Below, in pieces: positions 51,075 through 64,000 of a DNA stretch of 64,000 bases. The notes beneath the pieces were generated by a model that had not been told where the DNA came from, ran no database searches, and saw nothing but the letters and a program-made list of their open reading frames with translations. A program made the translations under genes and the position numbers. Source of the DNA: Sthenelais limicola (taxonomy: Eukaryota; Annelida; Polychaeta; Phyllodocida; Sigalionidae); contig OW804095.1 of assembly GCA_942159475.1 (NCBI GenBank), forward strand, positions 62,648,773 to 62,712,772, in the 5' to 3' direction. Every line of letters begins with the position of its first letter. Position 1 is the stretch's first letter.

Positions 51075-51330
51075 GATGTTGGGATGTACTGGAGATTCTC
51101 ACTAATCGGGAAGGGTAGTGTATTTGTAGTCTACCAAACACCTCCACTTCCCACCACCTCCAGCGCACAATGATTCTGATCCTCCCCCCGCTAACCACTG
51201 GATGTATGGCCAATAAAGACCAAACATACTTCAAAACGTTGATTCGTCCCCTCCTCCTGTATTCTACCGCAAGTGTGATGCTTTTCATAGGCCAAGCGTA
51301 CTGAATAGTTGTGTCTTTATATGATTTAGC
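51075..51330 (-). promoter_or_regulatory. Likely CUBN 5' UTR and proximal promoter
   Basis: This stretch just upstream of the ATG is more GC-rich than the introns. A TATAAA lies at 51321-51316 (minus), about 245 bases before the ATG. No other core element is convincing. The transcription start and any upstream noncoding exon are unknown. Confidence 0.3.
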
Positions 51331-53159
51331 AAATACTTATGTAATCAACTTTGCTAGAAATGTTCATACAGTTAGTTAGTCCTGTTGTTCAAAATAGAAT
51401 CTGTCGTATTCATGAACAGGTGGTTAAGGGTCACTCTTTATGGTAAATGATAACAACAAATAAATTGTCGTTGTAACAAATCAAAAGCATATTATATAGA
51501 ACGCATATAACAAATATGATTCTCAAATGAAGGCCAGTAATACCATATTGTACATATTAATTCTTGATTCGTGCCTCTATATTAGAACTGATAAAACTTT
51601 AATTGAAACAGCAAGAAATACCAGCCTTTTGAAACCGGAATAATTGGCTATGTTTATAATATTTTGGAGACCAAACATTACGATAAATGTTTCCCCAAAT
51701 GATGATAAACGATTCAGAGTTTCGACAGAATCTTGTCCCGCCCTTTGCAGTAAACAAAATAATATTTTGTCTTGACTCGTTCGGGGTCCAAAGCTCACTC
51801 GAAGCCACCTTCCACGCGAATCCCTGTTGTGCTGACAGTTTGTATTATGGAACCCTTACATAAATCTTTTTTAAAAAAAGATATAGGATAGTAAACGATT
51901 CATCTTAACAATATTCGGCACTGACATAACATACTGAAGCTCATTGTAATGTAACCCGAGTGGCCGGACGTATATTTAATTTAACTATACCATGCATACA
52001 TGTACATGTATAGATATTGAATGGGAATTTGGATGATATACATGTAACTGCATCAACGATGTAATGTAACACAAAACAAAACACGATGGCGATACATTAA
52101 TTATTTTTTAAATAAGTTAAATATTTAACATATGAAAATACTATGGAAATGAGTTTGTACCTATAACTAAAACAGTCCAAACAGCATTTATTTTGTCCTG
52201 TTTAACCTTCACTCCTCCGAATCTGCATGCTCCTTTCCGAATCTGACCCATGTCTCGGTAGTTTAGTATAATTATAGAGATGATGGACTGTTTTTAGATC
52301 ATAAAAATAGTATTATGGCGATAACAATTAGTGCCATTTTGTCGTATAGAAGGAATATGTCAGTTTAGATTGAAAAAAGAATTAGATTAGGGTAGGACTA
52401 CTTCAGTGTTTATTCAATTTTATTGTTAACAGTGTAGGATGAAACATCAACAACTATATTAGTTGATAATAATATACATCCAAATATATGTAGGCTAATT
52501 GTTAATAATGTTTTTGTGTAGCTATAGGTAGAGTCGCACGGAATAAATAAATAAAGTAGACTGCAACATCATTTGTAATCGAATTATGAAATTATAGAAA
52601 AAGGTAAAATATTCATTGTGGGTAAAAACAAAAATGTAGGAAATAATAGAAGTAGAGTTTAGGTCGAAAGGTTGGGATTCGCCCCTGCCTCCCCCATAAA
52701 TGATAATCAAGATTCCTACGATTAGCTAGCTTTCTCCCCCAACGCACGCCCCCAACGCACACATTTTATCAGGGACCATTGTGGTGGGCACATACTCCAG
52801 GGCCGGGAAAGTCATGGACATACAGATCATATCTCATCCCAAAGGCTGAGCCTAGACTGATATTATGTTCGCACTGAAACTCTAAGGTAGTTTAAGTAAC
52901 ACAACGATACAAAAAACACTTACAAAATCAAATAGGTGCAGGTTAGGGTGGCAACAAAGCTAGTGTGCCATCATTACTGTTTTGAAGCGGTATTATTGTA
53001 GATGAATCTTTTATGGATTGTAAAACACGTAGGAAGAAGGGGGATATTAATCGACATAAATATGACATTATACTCAGTGGTAGTATTTATCAAGTTCATT
53101 AATTTAACAGATAGGAGAAACAGAATCCACTGCCATCCTTTTCCTACTTCTAATTAAGC

Positions 53160-53270
53160 TCTCTCTGAGAGGAAAAGAAGGACGGGAAAGAGAGAAGAAC
53201 AGGGAAACAGGGAAGGGAAAGAGAGAAAAATGAGAAAGAGAGAAAAGCGGGAAAGAGAGACGGGAGCATC
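53160..53270. repeat. Purine-rich simple repeat
   Basis: Plus strand is almost all A and G, with GGGAAAGAGAGA-type units repeated imprecisely. Confidence 0.8.
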
Positions 53271-56200
53271 ACCTTTACAGGTTAAATTCCAATTAAAATC
53301 CACTATGTAATACATTTTATTCCGTTTTTTCTGCAAATGGAAATAAACTATTCAAAAATCAGATTCCTCATGGGTTTACACTTGGAACAATCTACATCAC
53401 GCACATGTAAACATCTATAGGGGTATGGGTGGAGGGGGGGGGACCCTTTGATGACTATATACAATGTTTACACGTTTTAGTCATGCAAAGGTAGGGTACC
53501 CATGGTCCTGGGGATTCTGGTAAATGTCAGTTGAATATTTGCCAATTTTTCTCATATATATATAATTGTTTTTGTTTTGCCTTTGGTTATAAAATTCGAA
53601 TTGGAATTGGAAAATGGTATTCCCGAATTAGAATTGCACATTGTCATTTCGGCCGAATTGGGCGCTAATTTGCGCGAGGTGGGGAAGGGTATAGGTGCAG
53701 ATTCGGAATGGACAGGTGCAGATTAGGGTAATAGAAGTGCAACATTGGGTGCAACATTTGAAGAGGGTCTGGAAAAAGTTTTAGAAAAATCCGATCTAGG
53801 CGCCACCTCGGGACAAAAGAGGAAAGTGAAGTGCTACTTTGCTATACTATTGTATGGTAGATTCGGGAATTTTTCCCGAATTAATACACTAATCTGCCTT
53901 CGTTGATATTGATTTAGTTATAGGTACAAACAGAGTGGTAGCGGGGCAGTGGAACCCACGCTTAAAGGGCAAGTGTGGTGCCGCATTTATTTAAAGGAAA
54001 TTGATGCAAAGTTAATCGCCTTGCATTTAGGCAAGCAGCAAGTTTAACTGAGTATATGAAGCCAATAACCCCAAATCTACTAATGAAGATATTGGCAATA
54101 ACATTGACAGATTAAGTGACATAAATACACGCTTCATCATATGTAACGTGCTCCCCATGACCCCCTAGACGCGACCTCCCGACCTTTTTTCTTCTAGCAA
54201 ATCTTTGATAGTCCCAATGCAAAACAATGAAAAAACAAAAGATCCTTCATATACAAGGCCCAATACTTTGGAACAGCATTCACCTCACCAAACCTTGTTG
54301 TCCGAATGAATGTATTGGAAAACTATGGCTATGAAGCAGTGTCCCCAGAACTATAATATCAAATAAGCATTATAATGCTCCTATTACTGGTTATATCTCA
54401 GCAAGGTAAACACATATTATATGACTGAAATGGACTACCAATGATTATTTTTTGAATTTCACAAGTCTTCTGTCCTAATTAAAAATATTGGTGCTCTGTT
54501 GACATGCAGTAAACCATATATTTTATTCCAAAAATCCAATAGTTCAATGGGAAATATCTCTGCGTTTAAATGGTATGCCAAATAGGGAAACAAATATTTA
54601 GAAATTCAAATACACATTTCCCCTGCATATTCTCAGAATATGGTCTTGCATGTTATATCCATTGGGGGAATGTTTGAAAGTAGAGCAACAAATTATAATC
54701 CCCCTAATTGCAGTATAACGTTATGATTTATCACTCTATCAAATTATTTTCCCCATAACTGATTTAGTGAAATATGATTTAAAAAGTCATCAGACTTCAA
54801 CTGATGTACATTATACCATTACAGTATTCAATAATCATTGAACACTGGTAATATGCTGAGGGTAACTGAACAATAGTTGGATATCATGTAACTTTTATAG
54901 TTTAAGGAGTTGTACTGAAGGGCCTCAAAACCAGCAGAATGAATTAAAACAGCACTCAAAATTTTTAGGTTTCATTCGATTGTGTAAAACAACCGACTGT
55001 ACAGATAGGGAAGCCGATGTCCCATTTAAATGAGAAACACTCCCACAGGTGTCGCCACCGTTCTGCTGGTGCTCAATCATCCACGCGTAGCTCGGGTTTT
55101 GGCGCATTGAAAAAAGGAAAGTATGGATATATCGCCAGAGAAAAACATTTGATCAGGAGGCCGAGGAATACAGATATATGATAGTCCTTGTTTAGAATAA
55201 CTAAGAGCTAGGGCCAATATCACAAATACATCTCTTCTCTTATGTAAGTATTTGTATATATAAAATGTGGAAACGTTTTTTCACTACTTACTAGAAAAGC
55301 ACTACATCGAAATCTGTTTTGTTTAAAACGTTACTGCTACAATGTTTTGACGAAATACAAAGTTTAGTCTACAAGAACGATTTCCAATAATAATTATTGA
55401 TCGGAACAGTTAATTTGTCAGTGTCTGCACGATTACAATTTCTTTCTCACAAAGGATACCCTACAAACACCATTAAATTGGGTAAATGGATTTGCCTGAT
55501 GGATTTGCCTGATTAAATCTGTTTCGAATAAATGTATTTCCCAAAATTTGAAAGTATGATATTTCTCATTTAGAGAAGAGAAAAGGTATCGATGCATCTT
55601 GGATAAATGTGTAGGCCTAATCAGAGTAAATAGTTAGAAATTCACACAAACCTTTCGTTAATAAGGTTCATCGGTTAGTATGTCATAAAACTGATGAAAT
55701 GTCTAAAATAGTTCTCTTACGTCATTCTCACATATTGTGAATGCTAACTATATTTGGATACTAATCGTTCGACAACAATATCCCCAATATTGATCTGCCT
55801 AGTATGATTGTATATCAGTCGACGTTGGCTCTCGCTAGCGTCTTAAACAATTCCGTTCCCTTATTGGCAAGTCAGATCGCCACTTGGCAAAACTATCCAA
55901 GGAATATGAAGGAAATCTGAATATATATTACGAGGATTAATCGAGACCTATTCTGTATATAATATGGTTAGATGTGTATATTATCTGGTCACTGGGAGTG
56001 CTGCTATCAACGTATGCAACAGCCGGGTCTAGCATCTCTTCAACTTCCCCATTTTTGATGCACTGGTCAGCCGAGGGCGTGTAGTGTAAGTGTTTTCCCA
56101 CATTACCCCTATTCCTTTCTCCTTCCCTAACTTTAATAATCTTAGTACTCGGCCATTGCCTTTCTTTTCTTTTGATCAACATGGAATGCGTTCTATGCCT

Positions 56201-56896
56201 GAACGTGGTCATTGAAATAGGCCCATTGAAATCAGAGCAGGTTCGAAAAGGAATGGGACCAACGAGCAGAAGTGTTGCTATTGTATTTAGGTACTCAATA
56301 CATGTATTACTATCAAGATCTCGCCTCCTTCCTATTGTTTCCAACAGCCTATTTACTGCAATCACTTCGGCATACCTTTCCTTCTACTCTACAGTAATAT
56401 GAATACATATAATCCACCGTGGATTTCTTCCAAATGCTGTAGTTAATCTTATTCTAGGAGATCAACTCCTTTCAAATAGCAAGCATGACGCAAAAGCAAT
56501 TGTGATCAGCTTATAATAAATATCATGGTAGGTTTGATTAATTTCCACCATGTCATTGTTATTATTCTGATATCCACATCCCTTTCTATAACAATGGGGA
56601 GCCATATTCAACTTCTAAATTATCAGCAGGCCATCCATTACTATATGCAACAATACAGGAAGTTTCATCTATTAACCCAAAATGAAGAAAATTCACCTGC
56701 TGGAAACAGATCACGCCTATACGAATAGTGAAGGGAACATGGAGAAGGATTTTGGAATAGCTAGTGACGTATGGAAAACCCATGTACGATATCTAATATG
56801 ATGTAAATTTAAGGGGTAAATAATTGAATATATTTGAAACCGTTACTTATAAACGTTATTCTTGAAAAAAGCCCGGTGATTAGTTCAAGTTCAAAC

Positions 56897-56966
56897 CCCG
56901 TTATAACAATATAGGCTATTCTGTACGCTATCCTTGAATCAAGGATACAGAATAGTGTATGTAACG
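56897..56966. repeat. Foldback hairpin
   Basis: CCCCGTTA...CTATTCTGTA...TATCCTTGA pairs with TCAAGGATACAGAATAG...TAACGGGG. The left arm has a five-base insertion. Confidence 0.8.
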
Positions 56967-58309
56967 GGGTGACTTCCGTTCGCAAATCATCAAGGATCTT
57001 TCTCCAAACGCCCACCCATGTAAAATGCATATTATTTAGAATCGTGCCTATGGAGCCATTTCCTTAATATAATATAAAAATAATGGCAGAGAGTTTTATG
57101 TGTGCCGTTGGTCCATACATAGACTTTTCCCGTCCTCCGCCAAATAATGTGACCATTATGAGCATTAGCAGCGGGTTCCTTTCCATTCCAGCACTATTTG
57201 AATAAGACATAAAGATCTATACACTCTTGGGCTCTACAGAGAACAAGATCAATACTCATAGGCTGGTATGTGCTCACTTGCATTACATGGCAAGTAAATA
57301 TAGATGAAGCCACCATAGAACTCATAGTGTTATTTATGCATGAAAATAAAGTAACTTAAGGGCCATGTCTTTGTCGGAATAAAGTCAGTCAATAAAAATA
57401 ATGACACAGCCTGAAAGGTTCAAGGGCATCCTTCACGAAGGGTATATGAAACGTTTCTTTTTGTTTTCTCTCTAATTCCAATGTACTGTATTTTGTTCTT
57501 GCGCGTACATGTATTCAACAGGTAATACGTGTCTGTGAATTGACAGTTTGTAGTTTGTACAAAAACGGAACATTGTGAATTAATACAGAAAGTAATCTAT
57601 CCCTTGTGTTTCAGTAATTAACCGACGCCAGTAAGACCAGACTGTTTTAAAACAATAGTAATGAATCGTTGGAGTCGAACATACAAAAATACTATAAACC
57701 AACTATATTTAAAAAAAATACTACTTATGTGCTGTAAGGATTGGCGTGAGAGCCCTGGAAGGGTATGGTACACATTTTATTTTTAGAAACACATAACTAA
57801 ATATGCCAGTACATCAAACTACCATTAAGATATACCTTTGCGTTTTACCATCATCTCGAATTGCTGATATCAACATGATATCATTCTTTACCCGTTGTCA
57901 TCACTGAGCAAATGGTTCGCAAGAACGATCATGGCGCTATGAATATTATTGAAATATTGAACGAAAGAAAGGTGTTTTCTTAATGCCACGGACTGTTTCC
58001 GACTGCTAGTGAGTATATGTTCCATGCAATCTGGCTAAGGATCAAAGTCTGAGTGCCCACTGGACTCAATATTAACACTTAATTATAATTCCATTTTCAT
58101 TGCTGCAATGTATCGTTCCTAGGGAGTGACATGCATTTTTTCGCGGGGGACGCTTGTGGAATTTAGTGATAGACGTGCAGTTAATATGTAAATTACAATA
58201 TGCAGCCAATAAAAGTAAACTAGATTCATAGCTTCAAAATAGCCGATGTTATAATAAAAATAGATTATTAATATGATAGAAACAACAGTATATCCTTCCT
58301 AAGGAAAAC

Positions 58310-58595
58310 ACCTTGAACTTTCCCTCGAAGAATAGACCCTCGCTGTAGGGAACACTGACTCGTAGGACCACGATTCTTTCTCAGAGCGCTAGCTCGTCAA
58401 GAAAACGAGGCGATCGCACAAAGAGCTCCGTGTGAAATAGTAACTAAACGGATTTTATTTTCTCTCGCGATCTTAACGAAAAAATCTTATATTGAAGGAG
58501 AAAACCTTTAATTACCGAAGCTGGTCATCAGTGGAAAAGTAACTTGGACCCGATTTACGATTGGGATATTCATTTCAAGACACTCATTTCACAGG
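58310..58595 (+). promoter_or_regulatory. CpG-dense patch, possible noncoding first exon of a neighbour gene
   Basis: A patch rich in CG dinucleotides (for example CGAGGCGATCGCAC and CTCTCGCGATC) stands out in CpG-poor surroundings. It ends TTTCACAG before GTATGT at 58596, a good donor. It could be the promoter and 5' UTR exon of a plus-strand gene lying beyond the window. No coding sequence supports it yet. Confidence 0.25.
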
Positions 58596-61500
58596 TATGT
58601 TGTTCATGAATTAAGCTGTATGAAGAAATATACGTAAGATGTATAAAGGAACACTCTAAGCCGAATGAATATGGTTTGAGGTCTAAAAACATTTCTGGTT
58701 AGATCCTTAATTACTTGAGGTACTAAATGTCGATAATTTTAATGTCTACTTGAACTATTCCTGGTCGTTAACTAGTGAAGCATGGAGGCAAGCATATGTC
58801 AGTATAATATGATGCCGACTTACAATGTCTTTAAATTGATTTCACAATCCTTAAACGAGTATATCGCATATCACATATATGATATTTATGAATGATAATA
58901 ACTATAATACAATATCAACACAGGCAACACTTGAAAGTATCCATAGTGGACAAAGTGTATTTACATTCGAACTTTATTAAATGTCTTGGCCATAAAGAAA
59001 TAATAGTAATAAAAAGATCAAGTTAGCGCCGAACACCTTTCAGGCAATGGGCCTTTTTCACTCATTCAGACTTTATAGTTCGAAAAAAAAGACAAACAAA
59101 TCAACCGTGTCTAATCAAGTGCATAAGTAAATTAATATACGGCATTTGATCGAAGAAGCATACTAAGAAATAGTGTGTCCATGAATACTATGAATACTAT
59201 TAGTAGGAAGATTCTGGCTAGCGTCAAATTTATTATTCAAGGGGATTATCTCTGCATATTTTCACATACCGTTTTCTAACCAGCACATTTTAGCAATTAG
59301 ACTGACAAAATGTCGCCGTCCCATCAAAGGCCAATCATTGATTACAGATATCACTGTGTAGTCACTTGGGTATGGTTAGCATTTCTATGTTGATTTTGAC
59401 ACACGTGTCATCGTCTTGGAGCTATCCTCTGTCATCTTGATGATATCAGTTTATATCATATATATAAGCATTCTCAGTTTTTATTTATCTTTATCCCATC
59501 AACATATGCCTAGGCAATGGATTGTATATTTACTCTCTCGAGTGTGACACATTGGTGCTTCTCGTCCCCAGATACAGGCTTTGTTTAAGCACCTGCTTCT
59601 TAACCACTGTTTTGGGTGTGGTGATATGTCGCCTCGAGATACTGGGAAGACCTGTTATCTATTCAGGCAGATTCCTGGTACTTCTGTACCTAGATACAAC
59701 TCCTTCTCCAGGGTTTTAGGCGCCTCCATCATGGATGTTCACCCCGCCCTGGAATGCAGGCATCTGTGACAAGATAAATGGAAGATGCTGTAATATTGTG
59801 ATATGAGTTTTGCCACCCAGGAATAAAAACAATTGTGAATAAACAAGTGGGGGTATCTCTAGTAGGTATAGTATGGGTGATAACCTTATGCCTTTAGTCC
59901 ATCCTATAGTGCCACAGTGGTTGGAGGGGAACGATGGGAATGGGATCCCAGATTACGGGCGATAATCAATATACCACGACTTTAGTATGGTCTAAGATAA
60001 TACATTTCGAAGAATATTGGTATCAACAACAGTAAAAATCAGCAATCGGAAATCACCTTTACCTATTGCCGATTCACAAAACTGATTTTCACATAGTACT
60101 TATAAGAAACATACTGCGCTTCTAGATCCCATTTCTGCAAGTGCCTATACTGTTAAATACTATTTTTCTTTTGGGTAATGCTGGTGGATTCCAATCACTT
60201 GTTTCCACTGAAAAGTATATTACACAATATTGCCACAACTATGTACATAAATAGTCTATCCCCTAGGAGTTTCTTGCCCATCCACGGTGATATAAAAGTG
60301 TTTATGGTTAAACAAACCAACAAGTATATCTTTTCCTTGTACCCCATTAATCACATGTATATATCGCATTGCCACATCTGATAAAGAAGTCTGACATTGG
60401 TGGCAGAACTGGCATTTGTCTAACAGTCCTACTCCACAAAGACTTTCTCAAACAACCTATTGCACATACTTTTTAAAGTTATTTTTTACTTTATCATATA
60501 TACCTTTCCTTCGTTAGATGACATCAACAGTTCGTGTTGTGTTAACCAGCTGTCGTTTGGGACCATTTCCTAAAGAGACATTTTCCTTCTGACATTTTAT
60601 CGGGTGACATTTCCAAAGTTCTCTCGGTTCCCAACTGGATCGTTTCCACTCAGACAATGCTCCACAAAACTCTTCCGTCATAGATATTCACTAGTCTGGG
60701 TATTCATAATTCTTCAAAGAAGCTCCAACATAGGTATCGTTCCAAATGTTTAGGTAGATTTACATTGGCTTATATCATTCACAGCCACATCACTGTGAAT
60801 CGAAACTTAGCTTATAGACACATTACTTGTGTTTAGCATAATTATATTGGTGAGCAGAGTAGATGTTAGACATATAACTAAGAAATTGTGACAGGCCTTT
60901 TCTATCTATTAAGAGATTTAAGAACAAGTCAGGTCTTAAAATGGCAACATTTAGAGGTCTCTCCAAAACAGTGATTAATATTAATACGTATATCAAAAAC
61001 GAACAATTCTGGGCTTAAACCTTTTATTGCTTTTTATAGCTTTATCTTTGATAACATTTAGCTTATTCCTGAGTGGATATACTTTTACCAAAAGCAAAAG
61101 TAGCCATATTCCCACACGCTATCACTAAACATCTTCAAATCTTCAATACCAATTGTTATACCACCAGGTTGCCAATTTCAGGAGCGTCTTGGAATCTTTT
61201 GTAGGGTAAATTCTCTCAAAATTCCCAGATTCTTGCTCAATTTTAAGTTCGTCAAACAATATCAAAACACCAATTTCAAGTTCGATATTACAGTGCGATG
61301 TTGGTATGATTAGCAAATCATATGAAGCTTTAATCCATGAGGATCGAACCAAGTACAAACCTTTTGGAGTTCATTAGAAGTTCATCGGCCAACCAGTCCA
61401 TAGTATGCAGGGAGAGTATGCCAAATATTATTTGCTCATGGGCTATGTATTACCTAGAAATCCCATTATCCGTTCTGCACCAGTCCTTAAATCAAAGGAG

Positions 61501-64000
61501 AAACCAATTGCATGAGAACAGGAGAAAAGCTTTTATAAGGGCGACACATACATATCTCCACTGATGAGTTTGACTGAAATCATGAGACATACTATTGTAT
61601 CTCAGATCATTTTTAATATACACCCAAAATAGTGTTTGGGTTGTAAAAAAATCATCGGCAACTATATGTACCATAACCATTAAACCCGCATTCATATTCC
61701 GCCATCGAAACCAGTCCTAATGTTCAGTTATCTTGCTTTATAATTCACGATGAATGACCTTTATTTATAAAAGACGAATACGAGGCGTGTTGGCTCTGTA
61801 CCAATACTCCAACGTTTAATTACTAAGCTTCTATTCCATAAAGTGTGCAATATGTTGATACCAACGATTTAGACCCATGGGAGGTCGCGCGCTTGTCCAA
61901 TGGTGGAGTATTGCCTCCACGTTGTACATGTACATAGCAGTCTACTTCAATGTTATACAGACGTACCTAGATGTAATCCATATTAAACCCATATTTAATC
62001 CTTTTACGTCGACATACAATAAGTAGTCCCAACTGCCCTGTGGCTTAACAATTTTGTAGGAAATACTTTCGTTGCCACCAAATGACGTTATTCTTTATAT
62101 ATATTCCAAATATTTCAAAGCTATTTTCACAGGAGGATTTCAGTGGCCATTAATAAATAATTACCTAGCTTGGTTTCAGATTGTCACACCATACTAAAAC
62201 CTTTAAACATGTTTAACTGTTTATTTCAAATTGGATCTATACTCATAATAATTATGTTAATATCAAATTTTATCCGAGTAATCTATCATCCATATATCAG
62301 GGTCTATATCAATGTATACAGTTTTAATGACCAACGAATTAATTCTTCGAAGAATTCTATCTAAATAGCTTCATACCTGGGTATTATTAATGAATGAAGG
62401 GTCTCTATTCAATATTTTGTGTATGAGTAATCACTCAGTTCTTAATGTATGTTGAGGCATGTCTTGCAAGCAGTATATTATACAATTCAATCAATGCATG
62501 GTATGATCTATCCGCAAACATGCTCAGCGACCAGTATTACTCTGGGAGGCTGGCCATACTGTTCTAACATTGAAAATGGACGCCTGGTTTCTATGTTGTT
62601 ATTCACGGCACGCCTAAGGAAAGTTATTATATGCGGAGTATCATTTCATAACCGTGAGGTAAAAGAGAAGTAAGTTCATTCTGGTCTATTATTTGCTCAC
62701 GCTTTATCAAATTAACAAAGTACACAATTACATACGATTGATACAATATAACGAGTACAGTACTTTTAATATTAAGTAGACATTTCTCGCTTAAACACTG
62801 GGCTCATGCATTGAAATAACCAAATCATTGGCTCAATTTCCGCATTATATTTGCACTATTCAAGGCGGAATTTTCCAGATAATTCTCAGATTGCTTCTTG
62901 TTGGTTGTTCATCATCTATTCAAGCAACTGTTAACCTATTTCGCCTACTTCAAAATGCCCCTAGAATCCGATGCCGCTGCCCAATCCTTTTCTAGCTTAA
63001 TCAAGCGACACGTTTCGAATCGGGATTAGACGAGATTTTGACTGATGTGGATGACTGCAGTTATAGGCCTATGTGGGTATAATCCTCTGTACTCGGTCAG
63101 CCATGTCACCTAAGTCAGTGTATCTGAGCCGTCTTCAGTAAGGTCCTCCCCCTTATAAACTTAAAACCAAGAAATAAGATTGACCAATTGATACCCACAT
63201 CGTCATAATACAAGGGGGAAAGCCACTATTACAGCTCATAATACTGGCTTGATCCCTTTCAAGCATAACTATTAGTTGTTACCAAGACGAAACGGTTATG
63301 CACTATCATAGTACAACTTATGTTTAGCCACCAGCAAATTACTCAGCACCATGGCGTGTGCATATTTACAGAAAACATGCAATTTTACCGTATTGGTAAA
63401 TCAATTGACTCTACCGGTGACACATTCACTAGTTGCATTTGCTAATTATAAATAATTATGGGTCTCAAACTGGTAGAAGAGTGTCGAACAATGTTCGGAC
63501 AAGTATAGGCAATTGAGACCACCATTCACTTGCTCCTTCCTGCCTTATCAAAACCTTGAGAGTAATATGGCCTTAGGTTACAGATCAATCGTCTATTGGA
63601 GTGTGTACACTGGTTTTCCTTTAAACAGGATATTGGTTATTTCATGACGCGAATATACATTTTTTATTCCCGTGCTTTAACATTCTAGCTTAATCCATCT
63701 ATATTCTTAGATCTAGTGAGTTGGAATCAATCTTTGAATAGACACACTAAAACCAGTTGACGTGCATAATAAAACTTTATATCGTCTGTTGTGGTTAGTC
63801 TCTGTAAGTGTTTACTTGCGAAAAAGATATCAGAGTATGTTAAAAAGGTTTTTATTGTTTTACGAAGTCCGTTTTTGTTCGGGAACAGGTTCATTTATTT
63901 GATAAATCAATGTTAATTGAAATGCGGCAGAGTTAAAAAATCTGATCTTTCATCCACGCCAAAGTTCGTACATGTATAGGCGGGCCTTAGTACGTAAATG
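58596..64000. other. Right-end intergenic or intronic region
   Basis: AT-rich; no supported exon or repeat. Small frames (59522-59769, 61337-61564, 62449-62673) have no recognisable domain. Confidence 0.6.

Larger units (their letters stand above)
51331..58299. other. Intergenic region upstream of CUBN
   Basis: No recognisable gene. Contents noted: a purine-rich GGGAAAGAGAGA tract at 53160-53270, a short palindrome near 53863 (ATTCGGGAA/TTCCCGAAT) and a foldback at 56897-56966. The 142-codon minus-strand frame at 55937-56365 matches no family I know. Confidence 0.6.

Noticed and set aside
49855..50166. 103-codon plus-strand frame in CUBN intron 1
   Set aside because: No family signature and antisense to the intron; likely chance.
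55937..56365. 142-codon minus-strand open frame, the longest frame outside CUBN
   Set aside because: No recognisable domain, signal peptide or biased composition; a frame this long is near what chance allows in 64 kb.
59522..59769. Overlapping plus-strand frames, one with GCGDMSPRDTGKTC
   Set aside because: No match to a known family; the two frames overlap in different registers.
1..64000. CRISPR arrays, bacterial operons, riboswitches, phage
   Set aside because: Spliced animal gene with AT-rich introns; no prokaryotic signals.

Overview
This is a eukaryotic (animal) window, almost entirely filled by one very large gene on the minus strand: cubilin (CUBN). I reconstructed 65 coding exons from 51074 down to the left edge. 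They keep a continuous frame across every junction and give about 3,625 codons. The protein runs: signal peptide, furin-type site, N-terminal beta-rich segment, short coiled-coil stalk, 8 EGF-like modules, then CUB1 to CUB27 in the vertebrate order. Only the second half of CUB27, the stop codon and the 3' UTR lie beyond position 1. The AT-rich introns, short CUB exons and invertebrate-type divergence suggest a marine invertebrate. The TTATCTCCC / GGGAGATAA foldback motif, which I associate with mollusc genomes, makes a mollusc (perhaps a bivalve) my best guess. The species cannot be fixed from this window.

Layout, right to left (the direction of transcription): 51.1-64 kb is intergenic, with no convincing coding gene, a CpG-dense patch near 58.3-58.6 kb and a foldback at 56.9 kb. 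51.0 kb holds exon 1 (start codon, signal peptide). 42.4-48.9 kb holds exons 2-6 (N-terminal segment and stalk) with long introns. 39.9-42.2 kb holds exons 7-14 (EGF1-8). 0-39.7 kb holds exons 15-65 (CUB1-27). Most CUB domains are split over two exons. Introns between domains are phase 1, while introns inside domains are phase 0, 1 or 2.

Other content sits in introns or upstream: a ~1.07-kb inverted-repeat element at 14.05-15.12 kb that carries an exact CTCF-type motif, tRNA-derived SINEs, several small foldback elements, a 387-bp tandem duplication, CT-rich repeats, a 17-G run and perfect palindromes. Introns of 300-1,000 bp not listed separately show nothing I can name.

Function (known for the family): cubilin is a secreted, membrane-tethered endocytic receptor. 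It trimerises through its N-terminal region, docks on amnionless and binds ligands with its CUB domains (CUB5-8 bind intrinsic factor-cobalamin in mammals). The role in this animal is inferred to be protein scavenging by absorptive or nephrocyte-like cells.
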